From assembly GCF_016918565.1 (NCBI RefSeq), contig NZ_JAFFQD010000010.1:56888-120887 (forward strand): a stretch of 64,000 nucleotides of DNA, read 5' to 3'. Made by a program: the position numbers and the translations under genes. Every line of letters begins with the position of its first letter. Position 1 is the stretch's first letter. This stretch comes from Desulfogranum marinum (lineage in GTDB: Bacteria > Desulfobacterota > Desulfobulbia > Desulfobulbales > Desulfobulbaceae). Shown piece after piece: positions 1 to 8,340 of the stretch. A model generated the notes under the pieces. That model was given only the letters and a program-made list of their open reading frames with translations. It was not told the DNA's origin and did not search any database.

Positions 1-126
1 AGCAGGGTGCAATGAGAGTTGTTCAACCAGAACCTGTCGCAAAGCTTCAGCCAGGGCATAACGATCGACCTGATGCAGTCCATGCAAGACAATACGTTCA
101 ATATTGAGGTTGATGGTTGTTTTCAT
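1..126 (-). CDS. eCIS small core protein, N-terminal part (cut by window edge)
   Basis: The reading frame starts at the ATG at 126 (an alternative ATG lies six bases upstream at 132) and runs off the left edge. It begins MKTTINLNIERIVLHGLHQV. An opening of this form (TTINxxIERxVLxGL) is, from memory, typical of a short protein of unknown function that sits next to the AAA+ ATPase in extracellular contractile injection system loci. The start overlaps the ATPase stop in an ATGA arrangement, so it is the next cistron of the same operon. Only 42 codons are visible, so domain content cannot be judged. Confidence 0.6.
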   Translation of the reverse strand, partial: MKTTINLNIERIVLHGLHQVDRYALAEALRQVLVEQLSLHPA

Positions 127-2033
127 ATCCATGTCCTCAATTCAGATTCGTTAAGTGGCTTCTCCAGCTTGGCGTATTCCATTCGTGCGGCATGGGCCAA
201 GTCGGCCATGCACAGCGGCCTGCCTTGATCAGCCGCTAAAAAGGCCGCATTCATGGCAATATTGCGGATGTTGCCGCCAGTCACATTAAGACGGGCCAGT
301 TGTTCGATATTGAGCTCCGCACGAGGCAGCTGGTCGGGAAAGATATGCTGCCAGATAGCGCTCCGTTGCTCCAGATCGGGAAAGGGAAACTGCACTACAA
401 AGCGGATACGACGCATGAAGGCAGCATCGAGTGCCGATTTTATATTACTGGTGAGAATGGAGAGACCGCGATACGATTCCATCCGTTGCAGCAGATAGGC
501 CAGTTCGATGTTAGCGTAGCGGTCATGACTGTCTTTGACATCACTGCGTTTGCCAAACAGAGCATCGGCCTCGTCAAACAGGAGGATGGCGCCACTGCTT
601 TCCGCAGCACAGAAGAGGCGTTCAAGATTTTTTTCGGTCTCACCGATGTATTTGTTCACCACCGAGGAAAGATCAATGCGGTAAAGATCGAGATTGAGAT
701 CGCCTGCAAGTACTTCAGCGGCCATGGTTTTGCCGGTGCCACTCTCGCCGGCAAACAAGGCACTGATACCCAGCCCGCGCTCACTTTTACCAGCAAAGCC
801 CCATGTTTCATACACCGTGGTGCGGTAACGTACTTGGCGACTAATATCGCGAAGCATAGCTTTATGCCCTTTGGGCAGAATCAAATCCTCCCAGTCGGCA
901 TGCGGGGTTATCCGTAGCGCCAAATGATCCAAGCCGCCACGGCTCTGTTGGCGGCAGGTTTGCCACAGGGCTTTGTCCAGTGGCATGCCTAGATTGAGCT
1001 CGACCTGTAACGTCTCAACAGTACTTGCAATAGCCGCTGAAGAAAAATTGAACTGACCGGTCAATGGCAGTACATCAGCCTCACCCTCATCGTCAGTCTC
1101 TAACCTCTTTAATGCGCTCTCCCACAAGTGACACTGTTCCTCAGTGGTGGGCGTATCAACTTCTATAACAGCACAATGACGCCGTAAAGCTCTGGGGCGC
1201 TCGCCAAGCAGCAACAATGGACAATCCAAGAGCTCCATAAAGGTCGACAGATGAGCAGGCCGGCTATCGGTGGCATCAATTACAAGGGTGCTACGGGATA
1301 ACACATGCTCACGGGCGAGCAGGCAAGCCAAAAGACTACGTTCATCGGCAGCAACCGGAATATCAGGGGCCCACATTTGCAACGCCTGCATACCAACCAA
1401 AGCACTGGCATGGGCCGCCACATCACGACCGGCAACAGCATCATTACCTTGAATATGAACAACAGGTGGCTTACTGCTGTCACGCCAAAGACTGATCAAT
1501 CGTTCTACCTGTTGTTGCTGCGAAGGCGGCAGGCTATTGCTTTGAGGGAGGGGTTGGACAAGTCCAGCCACCCTTTGATCCAAACTGTCGACACCCAGCA
1601 GGAAATGCAATATACGCTCATCCAGTGTCAGGCGTGCCATGGTAAGACGGCCGGTGTCGTGTAGCTGGATCAACTGCCAGTGGCGAAGTGGTGACTCGGG
1701 TGATATGGCGCTCCAGTGTTCCTCAGGTAATACAGACAGGGCCAGGCCAAAAGTCGGATAGTCGGCATGATCACCCTGTACCTTGCTGCATAATCGGCTG
1801 ATATCTGAATGAAGCTCCATGCCGGCACAGAGCAGGATAATGGACCTCTCAAAGTTGGAGAGCTGAAAGTGCTCTGCTACAAAGTCAAGCGCGAATGCCT
1901 TTATTTCAGGCCCTTCGACAGTAGCTGCCGACCCACTGGCTGCATTTTCCAACAAACCACGGAGCCAGGCAATTTCTTCGCTCAGAGCCTGCTGATTGCT
2001 CTCAATCCATTGATGCGTATCAGGCGCGTTCAT
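123..2033 (-). CDS. eCIS-associated AAA+ ATPase (Afp15/Pvc15-like)
   Basis: 636 residues. The C-terminal half is a classical AAA+ module with Walker A GESGTGKT (about residue 428), Walker B ILLFDEADALFG (about 480) and an arginine-rich RRIRFVVQF segment (about 540). The N-terminal ~380 residues carry no recognisable motif. In antifeeding prophage and Photorhabdus virulence cassette loci the equivalent ATPase (Afp15/Pvc15) is needed for assembly or cargo loading, but its exact action is not settled. The start codon overlaps the stop of the DUF4255 gene by 4 bases, and its own stop overlaps the next gene, which points to translational coupling. A housekeeping FtsH-like or Cdc48-like role is unlikely given the neighbours. 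Confidence 0.85.
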   Translation of the reverse strand: MNAPDTHQWIESNQQALSEEIAWLRGLLENAASGSAATVEGPEIKAFALDFVAEHFQLSNFERSIILLCAGMELHSDISRLCSKVQGDHADYPTFGLALSVLPEEHWSAISPESPLRHWQLIQLHDTGRLTMARLTLDERILHFLLGVDSLDQRVAGLVQPLPQSNSLPPSQQQQVERLISLWRDSSKPPVVHIQGNDAVAGRDVAAHASALVGMQALQMWAPDIPVAADERSLLACLLAREHVLSRSTLVIDATDSRPAHLSTFMELLDCPLLLLGERPRALRRHCAVIEVDTPTTEEQCHLWESALKRLETDDEGEADVLPLTGQFNFSSAAIASTVETLQVELNLGMPLDKALWQTCRQQSRGGLDHLALRITPHADWEDLILPKGHKAMLRDISRQVRYRTTVYETWGFAGKSERGLGISALFAGESGTGKTMAAEVLAGDLNLDLYRIDLSSVVNKYIGETEKNLERLFCAAESSGAILLFDEADALFGKRSDVKDSHDRYANIELAYLLQRMESYRGLSILTSNIKSALDAAFMRRIRFVVQFPFPDLEQRSAIWQHIFPDQLPRAELNIEQLARLNVTGGNIRNIAMNAAFLAADQGRPLCMADLAHAARMEYAKLEKPLNESELRTWI

Positions 2034-3352
2034 ACCGGGACCACCAGCTGTTGAGAGGAATTAAATTCCGGCGGTTTGACGGCGCGATTGACCAGGAGGC
2101 TGTCAACACCGTCAACCCGTAGACGCAGCCACTGATTACCATCCGCTAATGCGGGAAAGACAAAATCAAGGTTACCGGTTTGGACACTGAGATCGATAGG
2201 CAGGGCTTCATAGCCGCCAACGTTGAAGCTGACATTTTGAGACGGTCGGACCTCTGGGGTAAAGACCAATTGGATGGTGACAGCATCGCTGCCGACATCA
2301 CGAGTGACAGTGGAACTGCCGATATCAAGTGTCGGTGCCAGCATCACCGGAAAACTGTTAGTGCTGCGTCGCTCTGTTTCGCCTGGTCGTAGCAGGCTGA
2401 GGCTGACGCGCCAACTCCCCGGTGGCCAGCCTGTTGTGGCGGCGGCATCGTTGGGCAAAGTGACATCGACACGATCGCTATTTGCATTCGTGCCGATAGT
2501 TACCGTTATGGGATCATCAAGCAGGACATGTTCAAAACGTGCTTCCAAAAGAGTGCCACGTAAATGATGACCATGCAGGGTGATGGTGTCACCAAGGACT
2601 GCCGCCAATTGTTGATTCGGAGGCTCCACATTTATCAGGCTGGGAAAAGGTGGAATCAGGCCTGCTGTCGTTGTAATGCCTGCCTCACGCCCTGTGACTG
2701 GGTCACGCGGTCCCCTTGTCAATACAGGCAAGGATGAACGGGTCGGTTTTTCGGCCTCGATCAACACCACAGAGACGGCATAGGCTGCTGTTGGCCGATA
2801 CTTTGCTTGCATGGCCGACCACAATTTGGACATCTCCTCGCTGTTCATGCTGGCCGGTGTAATCTTAATCTGTTCTACCTGATCTGCCAGATCGGCAGCC
2901 GACAACGCCTGATAGCTGGGCGGCAGGATCGAACCATCCACCGTACTGCTGGCCAAAGCGGTACGAATGGCCTGACGGTCCAGTGTTGGGCGCTCATGCA
3001 TCAGGTACATGGCATACCCGAGCAGAATTTCGGCATGTAGCTCTTCCGCTCCATAAGCAGTCAACAGGTAATGCAGATCCAGTGCCAGCGGCGGATTAGT
3101 CCGTCGAACACCACGGGCATCGCGTGACGGCAGATCAACATTGCGCCAGCCAAGGTTTGGCGTAACCCGGTACAAAAACAAATTAAGCTGGGTAGTGGCG
3201 TTGGTGCTGTCGAGCGGGATAGTGTCAGGCGGTACAGCAGTAATGGTGACATTGCTGCCCACCGAACCGACAATATTATGATCGATAAAGCCGTTGTTGA
3301 GCAGGTCACGTAATACAGCTGTAACAGAGGCGATGGCCAGAGGACTGCTCAT
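2030..3352 (-). CDS. DUF4255 protein, eCIS tube/sheath terminator (Pvc16/Afp16-like)
   Basis: 440 residues. The first ~190 residues have the DUF4255 (Pvc16 N-terminal) pattern: a start MSSPLAIASVTAVLRDLL, an NLFLYRVTPNLGWRN segment and an LALDLHYLLTAYG segment. This domain caps the distal end of tube and sheath in contractile injection systems. The C-terminal half is beta-rich, with IPT/TIG-like repeats (for example LGDTITLHGHHLRG), an extension often found on eCIS DUF4255 proteins. Four-base overlaps with both neighbours place it mid-operon. Confidence 0.85.
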   Translation of the reverse strand: MSSPLAIASVTAVLRDLLNNGFIDHNIVGSVGSNVTITAVPPDTIPLDSTNATTQLNLFLYRVTPNLGWRNVDLPSRDARGVRRTNPPLALDLHYLLTAYGAEELHAEILLGYAMYLMHERPTLDRQAIRTALASSTVDGSILPPSYQALSAADLADQVEQIKITPASMNSEEMSKLWSAMQAKYRPTAAYAVSVVLIEAEKPTRSSLPVLTRGPRDPVTGREAGITTTAGLIPPFPSLINVEPPNQQLAAVLGDTITLHGHHLRGTLLEARFEHVLLDDPITVTIGTNANSDRVDVTLPNDAAATTGWPPGSWRVSLSLLRPGETERRSTNSFPVMLAPTLDIGSSTVTRDVGSDAVTIQLVFTPEVRPSQNVSFNVGGYEALPIDLSVQTGNLDFVFPALADGNQWLRLRVDGVDSLLVNRAVKPPEFNSSQQLVVPV

Positions 3353-4164
3353 GGGCGGCCTCCCCTGCGATTGAGGTATTCATGTAAAGAGAGATTATTC
3401 TTCTCTCTGGGGCGGACAGTTCGCGGCGCAGCAGCAGGTGCTGCCGGCTGCGCCCGGACTTCAACTCTGCCGATGTTAACATGCACTGTTGTTTCCTGCT
3501 GTCCAGCCGTCTCCGTGGATCCAGGCAGTTTTGACATGGCCTGCTGTGGGGTTGTATAGGGGATGTTATGGTCCGGTACGAGCTGCAGGATGGCTTGAGA
3601 GGTCATAGTTCCTGATTGATCTTTTTGGTCGACGACGGTATCGAACGGGACTTCAACCTGTTCTGGAGCGTTGGCTGGCACCTTTTCCAATGGCGATGCG
3701 TTTGATTGGCTATGCTCGGACTCTGTAAACTCGCTCAAATCCATTGACTCAGCCGACGCAGTCTGTGCTACTACAAGATACTCCTGCTTACGGCCTGATA
3801 ACGGTTCGGCAATGTGCTGCTCTGGGGACGTGTTGTCCTGTGATGCGACAACAGTGTGGGCGGTTTCCTCTCTCTTGTCTGTATATCCTGTTATCGTTTG
3901 TTGAGGCTGAACCTGTTGTGTCGAACGTTCAGCAGGAGGTACCGGTCGAGCAGTTTCTGCAACAACCATATGGGCAATGGGAGCTTGTTTTGTTTGTTTG
4001 TAGACTGCAGCCTTGCCCACAGGCTGAACAGTTGCCTTGACCGTGTCGCTTGCACTTGCAAGATCATCATGCGCAGGTGGTGCAAAAAGGCTCGGCAAAC
4101 GTGGCGCGATAACACGTACTTCACCGCGGCTGAGTTGAGCTATGCGCGTCAAAAAATCATTCAT
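3349..4164 (-). CDS. eCIS disordered linker protein with conserved ends
   Basis: 271 residues. The N-terminus MNDFLTRIAQLSRGEVRVI followed by APRLPSLFAPP, and the C-terminus SLHEYLNRRGGRP, resemble the short terminal motifs of an uncharacterised protein found between the baseplate zinc-ribbon gene and the DUF4255 gene in many eCIS loci. The ~200 residues between are low complexity, rich in Gln, Thr, Ala, Pro and Glu, and probably disordered. It overlaps its upstream and downstream genes by 4 bases each. No enzymatic motif is visible. A structural or tethering role is inference from position only. Confidence 0.6.
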   Translation of the reverse strand: MNDFLTRIAQLSRGEVRVIAPRLPSLFAPPAHDDLASASDTVKATVQPVGKAAVYKQTKQAPIAHMVVAETARPVPPAERSTQQVQPQQTITGYTDKREETAHTVVASQDNTSPEQHIAEPLSGRKQEYLVVAQTASAESMDLSEFTESEHSQSNASPLEKVPANAPEQVEVPFDTVVDQKDQSGTMTSQAILQLVPDHNIPYTTPQQAMSKLPGSTETAGQQETTVHVNIGRVEVRAQPAAPAAAPRTVRPREKNNLSLHEYLNRRGGRP

Positions 4165-4889
4165 GGCGCCACCATCTGTAAATAGGTCGCACGCCGCACC
4201 GGCCCCAGCTTTAGAATCTCATCCTCGGTCCAGCCATACGCCGTGGCCAACTGATGCACTTCCAAGAGCAGGCGTTGTGCCCAGGCACAGATTTCCATCC
4301 AGAGGACATGACCAATGTCCAACAGGCTCTGCCACTCATTTTTACAGGCGGGACAACTCAGCTCAAGCACCTTCTCTGCCTGGGGATCAGTCGCCGAGGC
4401 GGTTTCCGCGATACTGTTTTGTATCGATTGTGGCAGTGCTTGAACAGGAGTGGGTACGCCTTGATAAAGAACTTCATCCACACAGCGCTCCAAGAGCAGA
4501 GAACGCGCTTCGTCCACAGTAGAGGCATTGGCAGCGGCACCAAGATCAAAACTCGTAAGAGGACGCACGGTTACATCAAACCCATCTGTGACGAGCTGTC
4601 TTCTCTTTGGCTCCGGGGTGTCTACCGATAGAGCTGTGCAACTTAATGCAAACTCGACCCTCTCATTGCAGTGAGGACAGGTGTCCTTCCCTGGTAAGGT
4701 ATCGCCAAAAGTGAGCTGGCGCAGGGCCAGCAACAGGTCATCGCGCTGCCCCAATGACATCGCTGCCAATTGCTCACGGGTATGTCCGGGCATTGCCTGC
4801 TGCAAGATAGACAATGCCTGATCAATAGGGTGAAAACGATACGCTGTTTCCCACAAGTGAATTATTTCCGAGGCTGTCAGTGCTCTCAC
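4161..4889 (-). CDS. T4-type baseplate protein with split zinc ribbon
   Basis: 242 residues. It opens MRALTASEIIHLWETAYRFH, matching the T4 baseplate-like protein family used by phages and eCIS. Two CxxC pairs, CPHC near residue 70 and CPAC near residue 178, are far apart in sequence and probably form one zinc site. The C-terminal segment resembles the usual WxxEILxLxPxRRxxYL ending (here WTEDEILKLGPVRRATYLQM). It lies directly after the tube gene (20-base gap) and overlaps the following gene, consistent with a baseplate or hub assembly component. Confidence 0.7.
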   Translation of the reverse strand: MRALTASEIIHLWETAYRFHPIDQALSILQQAMPGHTREQLAAMSLGQRDDLLLALRQLTFGDTLPGKDTCPHCNERVEFALSCTALSVDTPEPKRRQLVTDGFDVTVRPLTSFDLGAAANASTVDEARSLLLERCVDEVLYQGVPTPVQALPQSIQNSIAETASATDPQAEKVLELSCPACKNEWQSLLDIGHVLWMEICAWAQRLLLEVHQLATAYGWTEDEILKLGPVRRATYLQMVAP

Positions 4890-4909
4890 TCACAATCCTT
4901 TGCTTGTGT

Positions 4910-5434
4910 TTATGCAGGTTCGGTGTAGCTCGGTTCTGCAGGTTCTTTCACATCGTAGTCACGCTCCCAGCCCTCGTTTTCCAGCTTCAAGGTTTGGATA
5001 GCTATCGCGTTGGCATTGGCATCGAGATCGGGCATGGCCTGAAATTCAGACACCCAGCAACGATAAACCTTATACGCAATGGCAAGTTGCCCTGCCTCGT
5101 TATAGAGCTCGATGATGATATCTTTACGAAAATCCTTGAGCGACACTTCGCTCCCTAAGCCTGAACCGTAATTCCACACCTTATTGGCCCACTGTTCAAA
5201 CTCAGGGTCATGGGTAACGCCCCGCTCCAGGGTAATTGCTTCATATTTGGTACGTCCCGGAGATTTACGGGAACTGGAGGGGTCGCCGCCTTCACGGTGC
5301 TCCACAACTTCGGTACTTCGTTTGAGTGCACCGACCTTGGAGATGCCGGCTACATAGCGGCCGTCCCATTTGATCCTGAACTTGAAGTTTTTGTAGGGAT
5401 CAAAACGTTGTGCATTGACGCTGAACTGTGCCAT
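4910..5434 (-). CDS. contractile injection system inner tube protein (gp19-like)
   Basis: 174 residues, close to the usual tube-subunit length. It shows the tube-protein pattern: DPYKNFKFRIKWDGRYVAGI near the N-terminus, a mid KYEAITLERGVTHDPEFEQW segment, and a terminal IAIQTLKLENEGWERD strand. These proteins form hexameric rings stacked into the inner tube expelled on sheath contraction, and in some eCIS they carry cargo in the lumen. It follows the sheath gene with a 10-base gap and a good ribosome binding site (AGGAGAG) before the ATG. Confidence 0.9.
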   Translation of the reverse strand: MAQFSVNAQRFDPYKNFKFRIKWDGRYVAGISKVGALKRSTEVVEHREGGDPSSSRKSPGRTKYEAITLERGVTHDPEFEQWANKVWNYGSGLGSEVSLKDFRKDIIIELYNEAGQLAIAYKVYRCWVSEFQAMPDLDANANAIAIQTLKLENEGWERDYDVKEPAEPSYTEPA

Positions 5435-5444
5435 TCCTCTCTCC

Positions 5445-7001
5445 TTACGTTTGAATCTGACCGGCGATCTGCTGAATCTTGATAACTACAAACTCAGCGG
5501 GTTTGAGCGGGGCAAAGCCAACCACGATATTGACAATCCCCTGATCAATATCGTTCTGGGTGGTCGTTTCGCTGTCGCACTTGACGAAATAGGCCTCGCG
5601 TGGGCTGCTCCCCTGAAAGGCGCCCTGACGAAACAGGTTATGCATAAAGGCCCCGAGGTTCAGACGAATTTGCGACCAAAGCGGTTCATCGTTGGGCTCA
5701 AATACCACCCACTGGGTGCCGCGGAACAGACTTTCTTCGATAAACAGGGCCAACCGTCGCACCGGCAGATACTTCCACTCCGAAGCCAACTGGTCGGCGC
5801 CCCGTAGCGTGCGCGATCCCCATACGACCCTGCCGGTGATGGGAAAGGCGCGTAGGCAATTAACGGCCAAGGGGTTGAGCACGCCATTTTCGCCATCGGT
5901 CAGCTTAACGGTCAGCTCCACCACCCCCTTGAGCGTGGCGTCATTACCGGCCGGTGCTTTCCATATCCCCCGTTGACTGTCAGTGCGAGCCATGACACCG
6001 GCAACCGCCCCGCAGGGTGCAAATTCAGCCAGGCGGTTTTCCTGCAAGGGATCCGGCAGCTTGATGCGTGGGAAGTACAGTGCCGCATTGGTGCTGCGAC
6101 TCAGACCCCAGCCCGGACTTTCCAAGCCTGTACCAGCATTGGTCAAATGCGATGGCTCTGTCCAGCTGGTGAGTGGATCGACCACATACATGGCCCTCCG
6201 GTTCTCGCAGTAGGTGGCCGCAGCGCTGCGGGTTTGAGAACCGATATCACCACCGACGGGCAGGGTCAGAGGGGGGATGCAGAGCAGGTTGAAGATATCA
6301 GCCTTTTCCAATGCCCAGATACCCTGTTTGAGATTTTCCAGCGAAGGATGGGAGATTTGATCATCGGTAATGGCTAACCCGTTGTCTCCGTCAGCATTGA
6401 ATGCGGTTGAGGAGGTATTGTCCAGCATCGGGTCAACCCCTGGTGGAGGATCAGCATGATCAGTGGGTATTGTGCCGGGCGCAGTCCCATCTATACGAAC
6501 CAGCCTGGACTGCTGTGCAAGCACATCAGTAATAAATCGTGCGCTATCGGTAACAGTGGAGACATTGAGGAAACGTTCTGTCACACCGGTACTTGTATCG
6601 CGGATGGTAAGGTTAAACAGGGTAGAGTCGGTAGGGACATGTTCAACCCTTACCCGCAACTTTTCACCCCATTCACCGCTGCTGGCTGCAACCAGATCAA
6701 AATTCGTAGGCAGGGTCAGCGTGGCTGCGTTGCCGCCGTTTTGTACCCGTATAATAAGGGCATCGTTGCCACCGTTCTGAAAAAATTGCCGTACAGCGTA
6801 ACTCATACTGCTGTCGCGCCATAAGCCACCGAATAAGCGTTCATACTCAGCAAAACTCTGTACCCGGGTCGGTTCATTTTCCGGTCCGCGCAGGGCACGG
6901 CCGATAAAGGCGGTTATCGAGGTGGCGACCCCGGTGATCGTGCGGACCCCGCTGGACACCTCTTCAATATAAACGCCGGGATAGGATAAGGTTACAGGCA
7001 T
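5445..7001 (-). CDS. contractile sheath protein
   Basis: 518 residues. The N-terminus TLSYPGVYIEEVSSGVRTI, with ITAFIGRALRGP following, is the hallmark of phage-tail-type sheath proteins. The C-terminal portion contains the conserved WKYLPVRRLALFIEESL helix and the final ~100 residues (FRQGAFQGSSPREAYFV, then a GFAPLKPAEFVVIKI strand) that form the extended inter-subunit handshake. This is the subunit that contracts to drive the tube. Only one sheath paralogue is visible here, whereas Afp-type loci carry two or three. Confidence 0.93.
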   Translation of the reverse strand: MPVTLSYPGVYIEEVSSGVRTITGVATSITAFIGRALRGPENEPTRVQSFAEYERLFGGLWRDSSMSYAVRQFFQNGGNDALIIRVQNGGNAATLTLPTNFDLVAASSGEWGEKLRVRVEHVPTDSTLFNLTIRDTSTGVTERFLNVSTVTDSARFITDVLAQQSRLVRIDGTAPGTIPTDHADPPPGVDPMLDNTSSTAFNADGDNGLAITDDQISHPSLENLKQGIWALEKADIFNLLCIPPLTLPVGGDIGSQTRSAAATYCENRRAMYVVDPLTSWTEPSHLTNAGTGLESPGWGLSRSTNAALYFPRIKLPDPLQENRLAEFAPCGAVAGVMARTDSQRGIWKAPAGNDATLKGVVELTVKLTDGENGVLNPLAVNCLRAFPITGRVVWGSRTLRGADQLASEWKYLPVRRLALFIEESLFRGTQWVVFEPNDEPLWSQIRLNLGAFMHNLFRQGAFQGSSPREAYFVKCDSETTTQNDIDQGIVNIVVGFAPLKPAEFVVIKIQQIAGQIQT

Positions 7002-7012
7002 AACTATTCTCC

Positions 7013-7384
7013 TTATGGGGTTGAATCACGACCGACCAGGATTTCAATCACTGCATCGGCTCCGGTGCTGTTGGTAAAGGTTAGACTGGTGGCACCGCCG
7101 AGCAGACTCACCGCCCCTTTTCCAATTAAGACATGCGGCCCGTCGAGGATGACGAGACTACCACTGAGGTCATAGCTCAGATTGGCATCAGGCTTTTTGG
7201 GATTAATCACGAGTAATGAGATGTCGGCACCTGCCGGTACCAGATTTACCACTTGGGTCACGGTATCGAGCAGCTCGACGTCGAACTTGTCGTACGCATC
7301 GGCATTGACAATACTACCCGCTGCTGAAACACTCGGGCCTTGCAACACCTGGGTGACAAAATTCCATTTGATAGTTTCAGGCAT
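7013..7384 (-). CDS. uncharacterised first gene of the eCIS operon
   Basis: 123 residues, with a strong ribosome binding site (AAAGGAGAG) before the ATG at 7384 and an 11-base gap to the sheath gene. It has alternating hydrophobic strands and no signal peptide, cysteine cluster or helical coiled coil. Its make-up (for example VNLVPAGADISLLVINPKK) suggests a small all-beta domain. I do not recognise the family. As the promoter-proximal cistron next to the sheath it could be a structural or decoy subunit, but that is inference. Confidence 0.7.
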   Translation of the reverse strand: MPETIKWNFVTQVLQGPSVSAAGSIVNADAYDKFDVELLDTVTQVVNLVPAGADISLLVINPKKPDANLSYDLSGSLVILDGPHVLIGKGAVSLLGGATSLTFTNSTGADAVIEILVGRDSTP

Positions 7385-7751
7385 GCCATCTCTCCTTTTG
7401 TTTGTAAAAAGCCCGCCCTCTCTGGTTGGAGGTTGGCCGCTAATAGTGAAATATATCCTTTCCTTGATGCGCCATCACGAATAGAGGTCCTAAAAAATTG
7501 TAGTGGCTCAGCTCAAACACGAGAAACTAAGTGCCGTAAATAATACATTGTGGACAGCAAATGTTATGCCAATGGCTAAGGGAAACCTCTTAACGTGGGC
7601 GGACTGATGGGTCCTGAAGGGGATGACTACTTCTACGCCGGCGAAGCAGTGTTATGTTATGGTAGGAGTTCGATTGTTTTCAGGTGAGGAGCAATAATGA
7701 AACGTTACGTAGCTCGTGAATTGGGTTCACTTTCATTATTTTTCGCCTGTT

Positions 7752-7979
7752 TTATTGGTTCTTGGTTGAAATGCACCACCACTTTTGGTGCATTTCAACC
7801 AGTATTGTTTTTAGCTTTATGCCTTCCTCACCGATCCCTTCCAACAACATCAGCAGGATAAAGGCGGCCTTGCTTTCTGGTTCGGCTTGCAAGATGCCGG
7901 GAAACGAAACCAGCTGCGGAGAATCAAAATTTCGGTCGGCAAGAAGATAGCGGACCCTGTCTTTTACATCCTCTAGCAA
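7752..7979 (-). CDS. small hypothetical protein, doubtful
   Basis: 75 codons, predicted mostly helical (SKAAFILLMLLEGIGEEG). There is no convincing ribosome binding site and no recognised family. Its last ~14 codons are encoded by one arm of a perfect inverted repeat, which argues that the 3' end was produced by insertion or rearrangement. It could be a relic of a larger gene. Confidence 0.25.
   Translation of the reverse strand: MLEDVKDRVRYLLADRNFDSPQLVSFPGILQAEPESKAAFILLMLLEGIGEEGIKLKTILVEMHQKWWCISTKNQ
7763..7801. repeat. perfect 16-bp inverted repeat with 7-base loop
   Basis: The arms TGGTTGAAATGCACCA (7763-7778) and TGGTGCATTTCAACCA (7786-7801) are exactly complementary around the loop CCACTTT. 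No T-run follows on either strand, so it is not an ordinary intrinsic terminator. Confidence 0.85.
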
Positions 7980-8340
7980 TCTCGACTTACCGGTTTGTTT
8001 TTACCATACAGCATGCTTCGTATTTCTTGCCGCTATCACAAAGAAAAAAGTCATTGTTCGTATTTTCTTCTTAGACTCATCAAAAATTTACCACGTTCCG
8101 CCCTAAGAATGTGACAACCTTCCCCACCTCAAGGCAAAGCAGCCAAAGCATAAATAATGAAACACCAAAACACAGTGTTTCCCCATCACTAAATGGCATA
8201 AGACATGCAAGCTTACGAAGGAAAGATCAGACTCGTCATCGACCTGTTTATTATTCATCTTAGCGGCGAGCCGGCACTTGCGCTTCACCCCAAATTCTCT
8301 TCCAATGGGATACGTATCCCCCACTAAAAGGAGGACAAAC

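Larger units (their letters stand above)
7385..8340. other. 955-base intergenic region between eCIS operon and protease gene
   Basis: Divergent promoters for the eCIS operon (leftward) and the lipoprotein protease (rightward) must lie here; I cannot assign -35/-10 boxes with confidence. At 7697 an ATG behind GGTGAGGAGC opens a 54-codon frame (7697-7861, starts MKRYVARELGSLSLFFACFI) that looks like a signal-peptide start running into unrelated sequence, possibly a gene remnant. Facing it is a 75-codon frame (7752-7979, minus). A perfect hairpin at 7763-7801 lies inside both. The rest is AT-rich with nothing recognisable. Confidence 0.5.

Noticed and set aside
300..917. 205-codon plus-strand frame inside the AAA+ ATPase gene
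   Set aside because: Antisense to a gene with clear Walker motifs; no ribosome binding site and no family.
7500..7700. Possible group II intron or retron remnant in the eCIS-protease spacer
   Set aside because: GC-richer block without a recognisable domain V hairpin or reverse transcriptase fragment.
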